In this document: positions 32,889 to 45,095 of the stretch, one piece after another | Layout: each line of letters begins with the position of its first letter | Numbering within the stretch: the first letter of the stretch is position 1 | Assembly (NCBI GenBank): GCA_035048495.1 | Contig: CM068545.1 | Location: 41,844,450 to 41,908,449, forward strand | Direction: 5' to 3' | Source of the DNA: Euptelea pleiosperma | Lineage: Eukaryota; Streptophyta; Magnoliopsida; Ranunculales; Eupteleaceae | Length of the DNA: 64,000 nt | Program-made: the position numbers and the translations under genes | The notes under the pieces: model-generated | The model's input: only the letters and a program-made list of their open reading frames with translations | Database searches by the model: none | Told to the model about the DNA's origin: nothing

Positions 32889-35056
32889 AGTTGGGCTACC
32901 TGGATCCTTGTGTTTGATCACACTGTTGCGTTGAATGAACGCGGTAGCTTTTCTGCCAAGAAGGCAGCTTTGGGTACATGTGTATGCCGCTTGACTGTGC
33001 ACAAGTCCTTGAGGAATTTGGCATAGGAGGGGATTTGCTTGATAGCAGAAAGGAATGGGATATTGATCTGGACGTCTTTAAAGACGTCTAAGATTTTTGA
33101 GAATTGCTGATCCCGCTTATCTTAGACAAGTCTGTCCGGGAAGGTAGGCTTTACTCGACAAATGGATTTGTCTTTAGCCTTGGATTTCTGCACACGGATA
33201 TTTGATGTTGGTGCAGAGTTAGAAGAAGCAGAGGTAGGATTAGGACTAGTTTCCTCTCTGCGAGTGATGGGTGCTGGAGATGGCACTGGCGGTGGTTGGA
33301 CTCCCATGTCCACAGTTTTTCCTGACCGTAGGATGGTTACGGCTTGCACCTCCCCTTGACAATTCTCATTCTAGCTCTGAGATTGGGAACCAATCTCATA
33401 TATTGCTCCTTTGGCATTTCCTTTTGGGTTAGCGATGGATAGGCTAGGGAAGATGCCTTTAGCTTTCTCAGCTTCTAGGTTGCCTAAGCGTTGCTCTAGA
33501 CGAAGCATGGATTGTTGTTGCTGTTGCTCTAGGCGTTGCATAGATTATTGTTGCTGAGTAATGAGTTGAGCTAGAAGGTCTTCGATACCGGATTTGGGGA
33601 CCGGCTGTTGGGGGGCAGCTAATGGGAGCTGAGGCACCAATTCTCGACTAGAGCTCATCGGGGCATTATAGTTGTAGGAGGGGGTAGTAGTGGGGACAAT
33701 CGGTTGGTTCTGAAAGGTCTGTGGGACTCTTTGCTGATTCTGAAATGTGCTCGATTGTCTAGAATATTGACCCTGTTGAAACTGCTGGTTTTGAGTAGAT
33801 GGGTACTAACTCTGCTGGTATTGTCCCTGATTGAATTGCCTATTGGGTTGATTGAACCTAGGGGGATACATGTCCTGAGGCTGATGCGGAGTTTGAGCTT
33901 GTGGTTGAGTAGACTGAGGCCTCCAAGAGAAGTTATGGTGGTTTCTAGTGTCCGGATGATAAGATTGACTATATGAGTTCTGAGTGGGTGGTTTATATGT
34001 GCTGAAAGCACAAACTTCTTCCTGAAGAGGATTGGACCATCCTTCATTCAAAGGACAATGCTCAGTAGTATGGGAGGGTTGCAGACAAAGGGTGTAGGAT
34101 TCCATAGGGCTCTCGTGTCCCACATGCATGACTGGGGTAGAATGTTGAGTAGGCTTTTGTACTGACACAGCCAGTGCTAAGACTGACTTGCTCAACTCTT
34201 GAATGACAGATCGAAGCTTAGTATCAGCCGTAGCATCATGTCCCTTGGTTGTCCTTTGGACCGAAGTGGTTCGACTGAACTCTGAGTCAGTCGTCCAATG
34301 TTGAGAGTTTTCTCCTAACTCTCCCAAGAATTTGTATGCATCGGTCGGAGTTTGGTGCAGGAATTTTCCCTAGCACATTGACTCTACCATGGTCTGGGAC
34401 TCATCAGTAAGTCCCTTGTAGAAGACGTGGACAAGATTGCCCTTGTCGATGCTATGGTGGGGACACTTAATCAGGTAGTCTTGGAATCTATCCCACGCTT
34501 CAAAAAATTTCTCATCGGACTTCTGTCGAAAGTTTTGGATGAGTTACTTCATTTGGTTGGTCCGAGTCATGGGGTAGAATTTAGACATGAATTTACCCAC
34601 CAACTCTTTCCAACTGCTGATTGAATCAGCGGGTAAGGAGTAGAGCCAATCTGAGGCTCGGTCTTTGAGCGAGAATGGGAAAACTCACAGACGCACATTG
34701 TCATCATCGAGGTTCTGATTTTTAAAAAGTAGGATGACATGTTGGAATTCCCGAATATGGGTCTTCTCTTGGGAGACCACGAAAGGTTGGCAGCATTTAG
34801 ATCGTCTACGGCCTGATCTCAAACTGTACCACCGTAGTAGGTGGGAGAACAATGCAAGTGGGCGGATTGGCCGAGATAGGGGCAAACGTCTGGGCCGTTC
34901 GACTGCCATGACTACGAAGGTAGTAGTACTGGGGTAGGAGGGTGGGGAAAGAGATGGGGAAGGATTCAGTAGAGGATCCACTGTAGGTACATGATTCTCA
35001 GATCGAACCAAACGCTTGTTCGGACGAGTCCAAACGGACATACGCTGATGAGGCAA
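32889..35056 (-). pseudogene. Gag and gag-protease linker of element D, frameshifted
   Basis: The gag start is MPHQRMSVWTRPNKR at 35056. A short deletion near 34890 shifts the frame. The zinc knuckle CTLCLQPSHTTEHC, the Q-rich tail and the linker up to THVPKAAF are recognisable, with extra stops near 33540, 33795 and 34540. The sequence ends at the equivalent of A's position 9284, before the DLGAS active site. There it is fused to RNase H at the direct repeat GAGTTAAGAGTTAAGAGTTG (about 32876-32893). Confidence 0.87.
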
Positions 35057-36766
35057 GCTCTATACTTGGCAAAAAGTTGCCAGAGAGGAACACTATCCTA
35101 AATGATGCACACCAAGCACAGATAATCCTATTCTAACCAATCAGGATATATTTTAGAAATTATCTTTGTTAGTTTTGGGGCTAGAGTAGATTATGACAGT
35201 GGGTGGACCACTGGTTTATCTTTTAACCGTCGGACTAACTGTTTTGCACTCAGAGGTTCTCACCAGGCTACACTCTTCAGAGCGAATCCTTTAGTACTAA
35301 CTCTAGTCAACAACAAGGCAATCCGAAGCCTAGACAGACATGCGGCACAATGGCTGACTTAAGTACGTCCCAGACTAACCGGATTGGTCAAGTGGATAAG
35401 AAGAGTGTTCCCTCGGGTTAAGCTAGGGTTGGTGCGTGTTCCTAGTCCACACGCAACTAACCGCCGAATAGTCCAAGATGCCATGTCGAGCTCAGTGTAC
35501 TTGAGTAGCAGGGACTTATGGGTGTGTTAGATAACAGGGACCCGCGCTCGTGGTCTTATTTCAATTGGATGTTAAGCGGGCTAACTTTGTGTGGATTTTT
35601 CCTCGACCACCGGGCTAATTGGCTCTACTTCTTGATTCTTTTTAATTAAATGGAGCCTTGGGATCAAATCAGTTGGAATGATGAGGTGGGTGATGAAATC
35701 CCACAAGTTTCAATTTTAGAACTGGGTCTGCTCTCTTAAAGTTGATTGATTAACGGCCACGCCACGCAAGTCGAAGAATATGTATGCCAAAGCAAATAGA
35801 CAAGCGGCAATGATGCACCGAATAACACCGTATCGTACTCAAGATGAGGATAGGGACTTACCTCCCGTGGGCCACGCCACGAGGTCGCCTCCGTGGGTTA
35901 GGGAGGGGTATCCTAATGGGCTTGGGCCCGACTCCACCTCTTTGAGCTTTCGCTCCCTACCCACACTGGATCGTGTTCCTACAGAAAAGTTAGATCGCAC
36001 GGTCTCGGTATTCGGGATTCTATTTGGAAGATCCTTACCTTTTTAGGGTTCACAGAACAAGCACTGGATTGTTCTTCCAAGAAAGTTTTTGAATTATTTT
36101 CTAAATTAGAGATGGGATAAAATTTAGGAATTCCCAGATTGGAAAATACCTAGATTGGAAAGTTTCCCGAACTGTGGAGATCTTCCAAGAAAGATTTGAT
36201 TGCGAGATCCCTTACAATTTTGGAAAATTTCCCAAAATTAAAATTCTGCTAGATTTGGGGTGTTTCCTTTTGTAGACTTTTCCAACTTCGGAAGATTTCT
36301 AAAGATAGAAATTCTTCTAAAGAGGAAACTTCTAAGAGGGGAAACCCTAATTAAGTAGAGTTTCAAGATTTTGGAATCTTTCCAAAAATCGCAAATCCTT
36401 GATTGGTGATTTCTAAAAATCTGTAGAATATAAAACCCTAATTTTTTTAAATTTTTGATTTTTTTGATTTTTTTTTGGTATTTTTCACTTAATCTAAGGT
36501 TTCTAAAAAACCCTAGAACAAGATCTAGCAGTTTATATGGAAAGCAGTAAAATTCCTAAATTATTACAAATTTGCACTCGGCCTTCCGAGGCATTAAAAA
36601 TAGTAATTTAAAAGACTACTAAAAAATCACTAAAAACAAAAAAAATAGAAAGTTTCCCGAAAAGGTCGGGTCGTCCAAATTGAGCAGCTTTCCGCTTCAG
36701 CAACTTTCCAATTCCGTCTTTACGTTCTTTTTTGCACTCCCGTACACCCGAGCGGCTGCTGCGCCA
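35057..36766 (-). other. Leader and degenerate primer binding site of element D
   Basis: The leader matches A's and B's and keeps the splice donor GAGGTAAGT (minus strand, 35856-35864). The primer site at 36749-36766 reads TGGCGCAGCAGCCGCTCG, with two changes from B in the first ten bases, so priming would probably be weak. Confidence 0.78.
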
Positions 36767-36768
36767 TT

Positions 36769-37611
36769 TGAAAGTAGGGTTTTTTCGCGTCGTTGGTTAC
36801 GAAAACCCTAGAATCAACAAGATTTGTAATTTATTCGAGATTTCCTACAAAATTTAGAGATTCTAGCATTGTGATTCGTGTCGGATGTCGATCCGCACTC
36901 GGGATTAGGGAACTTGTAGTAAAGAACATAAAATGACTTTTTTTTTTTTTTGACAAACTAACTTTTATTAATCATCAATGGAAATACAATATTTTTCTAA
37001 ACACATCATTTGAAGTCATTTAACTACTCTAGAGAGAGAGAGAGAAAGAAAGTGAGAAAATATCCTAAAAGCTAGAGAGAGAAAAGAGACTAAGAGAGAT
37101 CTCAAGAGAGAAGGCTTACCATTGGTGGTCAAGGCAGCAACCGAATGGTTGATGGAGCTGCAGGCATGCTGGTTTAGTGCACCCACGGCCAAGAGAGTAG
37201 TGGAGAAAACTAGCAGTCTGGTTGCTAAATGGCAGCAATTGGCAGTTCGGTTGAAAAGGTGAGGGCTGCTGCTAGTAGGTGAGGCGCACCAGTCCAGGGA
37301 AAAAAAGTGGTGCACCTGCTGGTGGTGGGTCTTGAAGGGAGCACATGGTGCACCTGCTTTGAAGAAGTCGGCACTGATCTTGAACACCACCGTTTGGTGA
37401 TGTAGATTCAGATCCGTGTGATGAAGATGCTTGCAGGGAGGCGTTAGATATCAGTGAAGACTGTGAGTTGCAGGTGAATGATCCACCAATGGAGGCGCCA
37501 AGGTTGAGTGCAGCGGTTGGGATTGGAGAGAGGTGGAATATGCAGGCAAGAGTGGAACGATTTGGTGATGGAGATGGGAGAACGTGTGTGCAAGGGTGCT
37601 GCTGTGATGAG
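36769..37611 (-). repeat. 5' LTR of element D, part 1
   Basis: It starts TGAAAGTAGGG after the primer site, with the usual 150-bp conserved end and an AGAGAGAG tract (37025-37110). It ends at ATGAG (37607-37611), the target duplication of solo LTR E. The LTR resumes at 40246 with CAGCAACGGTGG. Confidence 0.88.
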
Positions 37612-38955
37612 TGAAAATAGGATTTTTCCGCGTCGTTGGTACGGAAACCCTAACTTCAACACGATTTGTAATTTATCCGATTCTTAAATCCTGCAAAATT
37701 TTAGTTCTTTGTATAGGGATTCGTGTCGGATGTCGATCCGCACTCAGTGTTAGTTTGTGCAAGCAGTGAACATGAAATGACGAAATTTTCTCAGAAAAAT
37801 GCTATAGAAATTGATGGAAAGGTGAGAATGGTGGATTGAGTTAAGCATCTTCAGTAATTTTTAGAGAGAGAATTTATCGAAACTACAAACTAAATCAACA
37901 AACATGAAAGAAGATTGAGAGAGAACAAATATGCTAAAATCAATTTTTTTTTATTCTTTCAATGAAATAAAGTTTACAATGCTTGAATCCACTACTTAAG
38001 CAAATAAAAAGAAATTAATTCTAGAAAGCAAGATAAAGAGAGTAGTAGAGAGAGAAAGAGTAAGGTAAAGAGAGAAATAAGAGAATTTTAGGGAGAAAAA
38101 GATATAAACTAAGGAAGGAAAAAGAATTATAGGGAGAGAGAAACTAGAGAGTTAAAGAGAGAGGTCTAGAGAGAGAGAGAGATCTAAGAGTTACCCTTTG
38201 AACTTACCCCCGAGTGGTCGGAGAAGATCGACCGATGATGAAGGAGGATTGCCAAGATCAGCCATTGTTGTGGTCGGTGGAGTGAATGATAGCAGCCATG
38301 GTGCAAGGATGGTGGAGGAGAAGGGAGGCGGTTTTGCAGGCTTGTTGTGGAGATCACTAGCAGGTGCATCACGGCTAAGCTATGAAGAATAGGAGCAGCA
38401 GGTTGGCAGTGACTTGGAGGAGTTGATGGGTGGTGCACGGTGGTGCAATGGAGAAGGGATTCACGTCCTGTGGCATGCTGTGTGGGAGGTCTTGCAGAGG
38501 TATGTGGAGGAACTGCTGTGCTTTGAGGAGGAACGGTGGAGATGATTGTGGTGTTGACTAGTGACGTGGATCAAAGCTTGGAGGAGTTTTTCACCGGCGT
38601 CAATGGAGGTGTCGCAGTCTGAAACAGAAGTTGCAGGAAGTGGCGGCCGAAAACACTGTGAGTGCTTGCAAGGGGCGAGCGAGATGAGAGAGCCAAGAGG
38701 GAAGATGAGGTAAGACGTTGCTGGTGAAGACGGTGACGATGAAGGACAGATCTGCATGTGATGCAGATCTATATCGTTGCAGACCAATGGAGGAGGCGCT
38801 GGAGCAAGGAGAACTGGTAGTGTGGTGTTACGGGGTTACCCTATCGGAGGAGCAGGCGGAGGGGGGCGCTGACGGCCGGAGTTGCAGGTCTGCAACTCCG
38901 GCGTTGAGAAAACGGTAATGACCAAAAACGAAAACGAAAAATATGAGAAGAAAAA

Positions 38956-38990
<35 letters not shown>

Positions 38991-39242
38991 AGAATAATCC
39001 TTACCAGACGGCCGGAGTTGCAGGCAACTCCGGCGAAGGCGTGAAGAAGATGAAGAAAAGGAAAAAGAGAAAAGAAGAAAAAGAAGGAGAATGGGGCTAA
39101 GGGTGAAGGGATCCGTGCGGGATTGATAGGGGGAGAGAATGGAAGAGATTGGAGGGGGATTAGGGTTCGAACGAACCCCTCTCCTTCTCCTTTTAAAGCT
39201 CCCTATTTCCATTAATAGAAATAGGGTATTTTTGAAATAAAA

Positions 39243-39283
<41 letters not shown>

Positions 39284-40240
39284 TTAAGTAAAAATCTACT
39301 TTTCTATGGGGAATCTCCCCAATTAGTGGACCCCCCATTTTTTTGAAATTTAATTAAAATTCTTTGGAAATTCACGGGGTCCACTAACTGGTTGGACAGC
39401 GGGTCGATGATGATGGGCCCGGCTACTGGCCCACATGGATTTGTGATGTCCATTGTCTCACAAGATGATGTGACAGACGGTCTGATGGCGATCGGATGGA
39501 TGGTGACTTGATTGGGACTCAGATTGGTAGATCGACGGATCTAGAGAGATCCAACGGTCCGATTGAAGATCCAACGGTCAGAAAGCTAAGGGAGATGAGA
39601 TAGAGCCGATGGGCAGGAGTTCTGGGGTTAGGTCAGTAGATTCGAGGACCAAGAGATGAAGAGAGAGAGAGAATAAGGAGAGATGAGAGAGAAAGTATCA
39701 GAAAATAGAGAGAAAAGCACTAGCGGAGGGTCTGGAACCCTGGTCTTCACTGTGACCATCCTCACGCTTCTCCAGTAGAGTCGACTATCATTCTTTGCTG
39801 ACTCATGTGGCTTTAAACGCTTTGGTCCGTCTCTTGGTCATTGGCTCTCCTACTCTCTTCGTTCTTTGGGCCGGCTTTTTGGTCCTCTTATTCAGCCCAT
39901 ATTTGGCCCATATCTTCTAGTCATAGCATGTGGGCTCTTTAAGCTTTGATAATGGGCTTTCATGATCGATTTGGGCCCACAAGTCTCGAGAATCGTCCCA
40001 TCGGGGTTTCCTGCGACAGAAGAAGCGCGTAATGAGACTTTATCAGAATGGCTTAATATCTAGACTTTCGAAAATGTGTTTAATGCATGCAAATATACCA
40101 TTTCGTCCAGAAAAGTGTGTTCTACGCAACAAAAGAGACTCTTACGTAGAAAAGTAGATAAATAGAGTATTTTAACGTGGGAGAATGCAATAACGCTAAA
40201 AGGATAATTGCTTAAAATAAGCACTTTTGAGCGAATATCA
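37612..40240 (-). mobile_element. Solo LTR E (2629 bp), Athila-like
   Basis: It runs from TGAAAATAGG to GCGAATATCA with no internal region, and is flanked by ATGAG (37607-37611 and 40241-40245). This is the expected product of recombination between the two LTRs of a full element. It belongs to A's LTR type. It has GGAGTTGCAG hairpins at 38875-38902 (perfect 13-bp stem) and 39011-39034, a (GAA)n run near 38950-38993 and (AT)n at 39252-39280. Two GATCCAACGG units lie near 39548-39578, followed by the tRNA-like block near 39727-39790. Frames inside it are not conserved. Confidence 0.93.
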
Positions 40241-40245
40241 ATGAG

Positions 40246-41822
40246 CAGCAACGGTGGGTTACAGCAGTAGATGAACGAGGATGGAGAAGTAGCAGCAACG
40301 TGGGTGGCAAGCAAGGAGGCTATGGAGAAGATGCCGGTGGTGGAAGGATTGATGGTGGATGGCTGGAAGTGAAACGGTGGTAAGAGTGGCAGCGGCAAGG
40401 TGACAACGGCTAGGAGGAGGGACGCCCCAGGTTTGCACCTCTCCCTTCACTTCTTCTTCTCTTCCTTTTCTTCTCTTTCTTCTTTTTTTTTTCCCTTTTT
40501 TTTCTGGTTTTTCTTTTTTTTTTTTGCTTGGAAGAAACGGTAGAGAAGAAAAAGAAGGTGACGGTTAGGGTTTGAGGAGAGGGAAGAGAAGTGGGGGAAA
40601 CAAAAATAGCAGGAGAGGAGAGAGAGTGCCTCCAACGTGCGAGAGAGATGAGAACGTGAAAGAGAGAAAAAAAAGAATGAGGTGAGAGGGATTAGGGTTT
40701 GAAAAGTGGCTTATTCCTTTTTATAAGGATTAAGTTGTGTGTGCTCTTCCACACGGTGTATAGGAGATGTGCTTTAGCAATAATCACCATCGTTCCTCCT
40801 TAGCAATGTTTACAATCGACCTCTTTGCCTCTCATTTGTTTGGCAATCATGGGTCCCACCTTTGCTTCCATATGCATCCCTTGATTTTTGGCAATCCAGC
40901 AACCATCTTATAGAATTCTCTGATTCTAAAGTCACTCAAGTCTCTAGAGAGTTCCATGTCTTCTATTCCTGATTTTCAAAACCTTTCATTACCAAAATTG
41001 TCCAATCAATTTTGTAAAATCAACCTTCCTCCCTTCTTTAATCACAATCGTTCATTCGATCAAAATATCACACCAGCCCGTCTTCTTGTACCATGTTGAC
41101 CCACCTTCTAAAGTGACTTCTTGCTCCTTCACGTAATTTGGAGCATTCGTCATGGCCCACAATCTTAATGGTGTGGTCCACTTTGCCATTTTCATTCGTA
41201 CTTGGTCATTTTGATCCGCACTTGCTCAGTATACATACATGGCCTAACCGTTTGTCCACATACTTTTTGGGCAAACATGTACACACGGGCTTTAAACTTG
41301 GATCATCTCTGTTGATGTGTCATTGGATGGGTGATAATTCTTTGTGATGAGCTTTTGTGGTGGATCATGGCATTCAACATGTTCCGGGTCTCGAGGATTC
41401 TTTCGATATGGGTACCTTCCTCTATTTGCCTGATCTACCAACTTGGCTCATTTGGCTCTTGGGCTGAATTTGCGATCCTCTGGCTCAGCCTGTATCTTCT
41501 TGTCCTATCAAGTTGGCTTTTTTAAGCTTTGATAGTAAGCTTTTGTTATTAATTGTGGGCCCGCAACTCTTTGAGAATCATCTGTCGGGTTTCCTGCGAC
41601 AAAAGAAGCGCGTAGTGAGACTTAATCAGAATGGCTTTATTTTTAGACTTCCAAAAATGTGTTTAATGCATGCAAAATACCATTTCGTCCAGAAAAGTGT
41701 GTTCTACACAACAAAAGAGACTCTTATGTAGAAAAGTAGATAAATAGAGCATTTTAACGTAGGAGAATGTGATAACGCTTAGAAGATAATAGTGAAAAAT
41801 ACGCACTTTTAAGCGAATATCA
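40246..41822 (-). repeat. 5' LTR of element D, part 2
   Basis: It continues part 1 after E and its target duplication. From about 40573 it matches the truncated 3' LTR at 28206. It ends GCGAATATCA at 41822, next to the protease codons of element C. Confidence 0.9.
40716..40725 (-). promoter_or_regulatory. Putative TATA box of element D's 5' LTR
   Basis: The minus strand reads TATAAAAAGG, kept in the other LTR at 28349-28358. It is followed by a purine-rich then CT-rich stretch. It is a good match to a plant TATA box, but the start site is not shown. Confidence 0.5.
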
Positions 41823-42399
41823 CCCATTCCTTTCTGCTATCAAGCAAATCCCCTCCTATGCCAAATTCCTCAAGGACTTGTGCACAGTCAAGCGGCGTAC
41901 ACATGTACCTAAAGCTACCTTTTTGGCCGAAAAAGCTACCGCGTTCATTCAACGCAATAGTGTGATCAAACACAAGGATCCGGGTAGCCCAACTATCCAA
42001 TGCGAAATTGGAGACAATTTTAGCTGCACTGCCTTGCTAGATTTAGGGGCTAGCATTAACCTCATACCGTTCTCGGTATATCAGCAGTTAGGACTGAAAG
42101 ATATGAAGACTACCAATGTAACCCTGAAATTGGCTGATCAGTCCATCAAGATTCCAAGAGGAATCATTGAAGATGTCCTAGTAAAAGTCACTGACTTTTA
42201 TTATCCTATGGACTTTATCATTCTCGACACCGAGTCGTGTCAGGATAATCGCATTCCGGTCATTTTAGGCTGCCCTTTCCTTGCCACCGCGAATGCACAC
42301 ATCAGGTGCCGGGACGGAAACATGTCCATTGCTTTCAGAAATCTCAAAGCTGAGGTCAATATCTTTCTTTTAATGCAACAGGATGCCGATCGCGAAGAG
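41823..42399 (+). pseudogene. Aspartic protease fragment of element C
   Basis: The fragment covers IPFLSAIKQIPSYAKF, TVKRRTHVPKATF, the active site ALLDLGASINLIPF, KIPRGIIEDVL, a diverged IPVILGCPFLA and NIFLLMQQDADRE. It is open across about 190 codons but then leaves the family sequence at about 42399 and meets an LTR tail. RT, RNase H and integrase of C are therefore deleted. The left edge is the insertion point of D. Confidence 0.88.
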
Positions 42400-42766
42400 A
42401 AAATAGTTTCTTTCTTTTGATTAATTTTAGTTGATAATTGTAATGAACCTTTGATAATTAATAAAGTTGATATTTCGTATTTTTTTTATTTTGCTTTTAT
42501 GGTTCTTTATTGGTTATGAGTAATTTTCTCTCTCTACAAATCACCAAAAGATGTTTTCAATCACTCCATCAGTCTCACCCCATCAATTCCAAGTAAAAAG
42601 TCCATCATTTTATGTTCTTTACGCGTGCTAACTAACCCCGAGTGCGGATCGACATCCGACACGAATCCCTATACAAATCTGTCAATTATGCAGGATAATC
42701 GGATAATTACAAATATGTTGATTCTAGGGTTTCCGTAACCAACAACGCGGAAAAAAACTACTTTCA
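42400..42766 (+). repeat. 3' end of the right LTR of element C
   Basis: The last 130 bp match 1-130 and the other LTR ends (GTGCGGATCGACATCCGACAC, then CTACTTTCA). The upstream 230 bp resemble the CT-rich inner LTR part seen in reverse at 57361-57490. Only the terminal part of the LTR is present, fused to the protease fragment. Confidence 0.8.
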
Positions 42767-44128
42767 ATTGGACAGACCCGAGTCAAAGTCAATTTTATTG
42801 ACTAGTGGGATAGTTCAATCAAGTGGACATGTATCAATCGATTGGACATAGCCCAATCGATTGGAGACACTGTGTAATTGATTGGAGACTACGAGGCAGA
42901 AACTTATTTGAGCACAATCGATTGGATACTCTGTGAAATCGATTGGAGACTCTGTAAAATCGATTGGAGCCTTCGGGATAGAAATCTTTCTGAGTACAAT
43001 CGATTGGAGACTCTGTGTAATCGATTGGAGCCTTCAGGACAGAAAGTTATTTGTGTCAAATCGATTGGAGAACCCTGTGCAATCGATTGGTGCCTTCGGA
43101 ACAGAAAACTTATTGAGCCCAATCGATTGGACACTTATTCCCAATCGATTGGACATGGCCCAATCGATTGGACCAAGTGTACAATCGATTGGACCTTGAA
43201 CAGAATTGGTCTTTCTCAGATCCAAAATTCATGGTTCCTTTATCCCACGTTCCACACGACTCAAGGTCTTGAAATTCTATAAATAAAACCCTTATATGCC
43301 TTCTTTAAACACACACAGAGACACAGAGTGACTCAATCTTTAAGAGAGAGAAGCAAAGGCTATATTTATTAGAGTGTCCATTCGGAGAGCAAGAAGCTTG
43401 TTTTCATTCACATCTTGTGAGCTTGTTCTCTTCTCGATCAAAGCCAAGAGCTTGATCTTTACTCAGCCTAGGTTTTCCACTTTTATATTCAACCTAGTAA
43501 GCCTGAGAGTACCAATGTGACTCAAACACCTTTTGAGCAACTTAGGGTTCAGGGTGTACTGAATCCTTCACCTTCTGCAAAGGCGGGAGTGTTAAGAATT
43601 AAGATCGGAGGAGCCGATCGATGGTAGGTTTGGGGTGCACCAAACTGAACAAGCAGATAAGGCTTCTTGGCTGGAAGGGTGCGCGTGGATTCGTTGCGTT
43701 GATTTATAGGAAGTGGACGCATCGGCAGTAGGCCTTGGCTAAAGTTGGAAGCTGTATTTGCAACGGTGCTGTGTAGGTAACCTTTGTTTCATTTAACTTT
43801 TCAGTTAGTGATACTTTCCGTCTAGACGTGGTCCCATGGTTTTTCATTGGCTAAGGTTTCCACGTAAAAATATCTTGTCTTGTGTGATTGTTTGTTTGTA
43901 TTCCACAATCCATCTTGATTAGATCAAACGACAAAGAGACAATATACCATAGAGGTATATTTGATTTGATTCGGTTGTGATAATCCTTTATCAAACAACC
44001 AAGGCATGCGATTTTATCCCCTTACCATCGACCAGTAAAACTGTGTAGTTATAATTAATTCTAAATACCTAATCAACCCCCATCTTCTAGGTATATTGAG
44101 TTAAAGAGAACGGAGTGGTGAAATTACA
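42767..44128 (+). repeat. Copia LTR copy, probably a solo LTR cut by element C
   Basis: It matches 48912-50265 along its length, starting exactly at the end of C's LTR (ATTGGACA) and ending AAATTACA. No primer site follows (the next bases are GGTGGGATCC), which favours a solo LTR over a full element. The 5' part is left of element C and outside the window. The palindrome array lies at 42830-43200. Confidence 0.75.
42830..43200. repeat. Array of CCAATCGATTGG palindromes in the copia LTR
   Basis: About fourteen copies of AATCGATTGG, several as the full 12-bp palindrome CCAATCGATTGG, are spaced roughly 15-45 bp apart. Recurrent spacers such as AGACTCTGTG and AGCCTTCGGGACAGAAA lie between them. 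The frames with repeated IDW residues that span this array are an artefact of the repeat. Confidence 0.9.
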
Positions 44129-44264
44129 GGTGGGATCCCCATGCATACAAGTCTAAGTCAAACAACAAGGCTAAAACCTTAATAGTCAATAATCATGATT
44201 GAACCACTAAGGGTTCCCAAGGCCATTAATCATCAAAAATCCAAGAAATAAGGCTTTTGCATAA
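44129..44264. other. Unassigned sequence next to the copia LTR
   Basis: This short AT-rich stretch has no coding frame and no match elsewhere in the window. If the copia LTR is solo, its first five bases (GGTGG) would be the target duplication. Confidence 0.4.
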
Positions 44265-45095
44265 AAAATGTGTTTCCTTTAAAAAAAATCATAACTAAAT
44301 AAATACAAATTAGAAAAATACAAACTCAATGGATTTGAAGAATATATCCACTAAAGTTTCTATGAAAAATAATTTCTAAAATATTTATTTCTAAAATCTA
44401 AGTCAAAATTCTAAATGAAGTGAACTGCATAGAATCTAAAATTCTGGATTTTGTAGAAAAGGTTAGCACCTTAGAAAAATTATAACTAAATAAATACGTA
44501 TTTTAAAAATACAAACTCAATAGATCTAGAAAATAGATTCACATAGGTTTATAGGAAAAATAAATAAAAAATATTTAGTTTCAAAATATATGTGTAAATC
44601 CTTAATCAAGTGGCCCATATAGAATCTGGAATTCTGGGTTTTGCAGAAAAGTTCAGCAGATTAGAAAAAGCATAACTAAATAAATAAAAATTAAAAAATA
44701 CAAACTCAATGAATTTGGAAACTAGATTTATAAAGGTATATATGAAAAATAATTAAAAAAATATTATACTTCAAAATATAGATCAAAATCTTTAATGAAC
44801 TAGACCGTACAGAATTTGAAATTTTGGATTTTATAAAAAATAGATTCATAGAGGTATCTATGAAAATTAATTATAAAAATATTCAGATTTAAAATATAGA
44901 TTAAAATCTTAATGAAGTGGACCGTATAGAATCTGAAATTCTGAGTTGTGAAGTAAAGTCTAGCACATTAGAAAAAAACATAACTAAATAAATACAAATC
45001 ATAAAAATACAAACTCAACTGTTTTAGAAAATAGATTCATAGAGGGTTGTAGGAAAAATAATTAAAAAAATATTTAAGTACTAAAAATACCACAA
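44265..45095. repeat. Diverged tandem repeat, unit about 190 bp
   Basis: The anchor ATAACTAAATAAATA recurs at 44291, 44482, 44672 and 44980 (steps of 191, 190 and 308). The third step contains one unit plus a partial unit with an internal deletion. Each unit also carries TACAAACTCAAT, an AGATTCATAGAGG-like block and AGAATCTGAAATTCTG. Units differ by an estimated 15-20%, so the array is old. Confidence 0.8.

Larger units (their letters stand above)
28206..41822 (-). mobile_element. Element D: internally deleted Athila-like retrotransposon carrying solo LTR E
   Basis: D has a truncated 3' LTR (28206-29429), 3' non-coding region, integrase and RNase H remnants, gag, leader, primer site and a 5' LTR split by E. 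It lies in the protease of C: the flank at 41823 begins inside the codons for IPFLS. Its outer left end was lost together with part of C's gag. RT and the protease active site are gone. It is not autonomous and its reading frames are broken. Confidence 0.9.

Noticed and set aside
42830..43200. CRISPR-like array
   Set aside because: The repeats are 10-12-bp palindromes with recurrent, non-unique spacers inside a plant copia LTR.
42878..43282. 134-codon frame with repeated IDW residues, and the similar frame at 49076-49429
   Set aside because: It is a direct translation of the AATCGATTGG array; both strands and several frames give equally long products.
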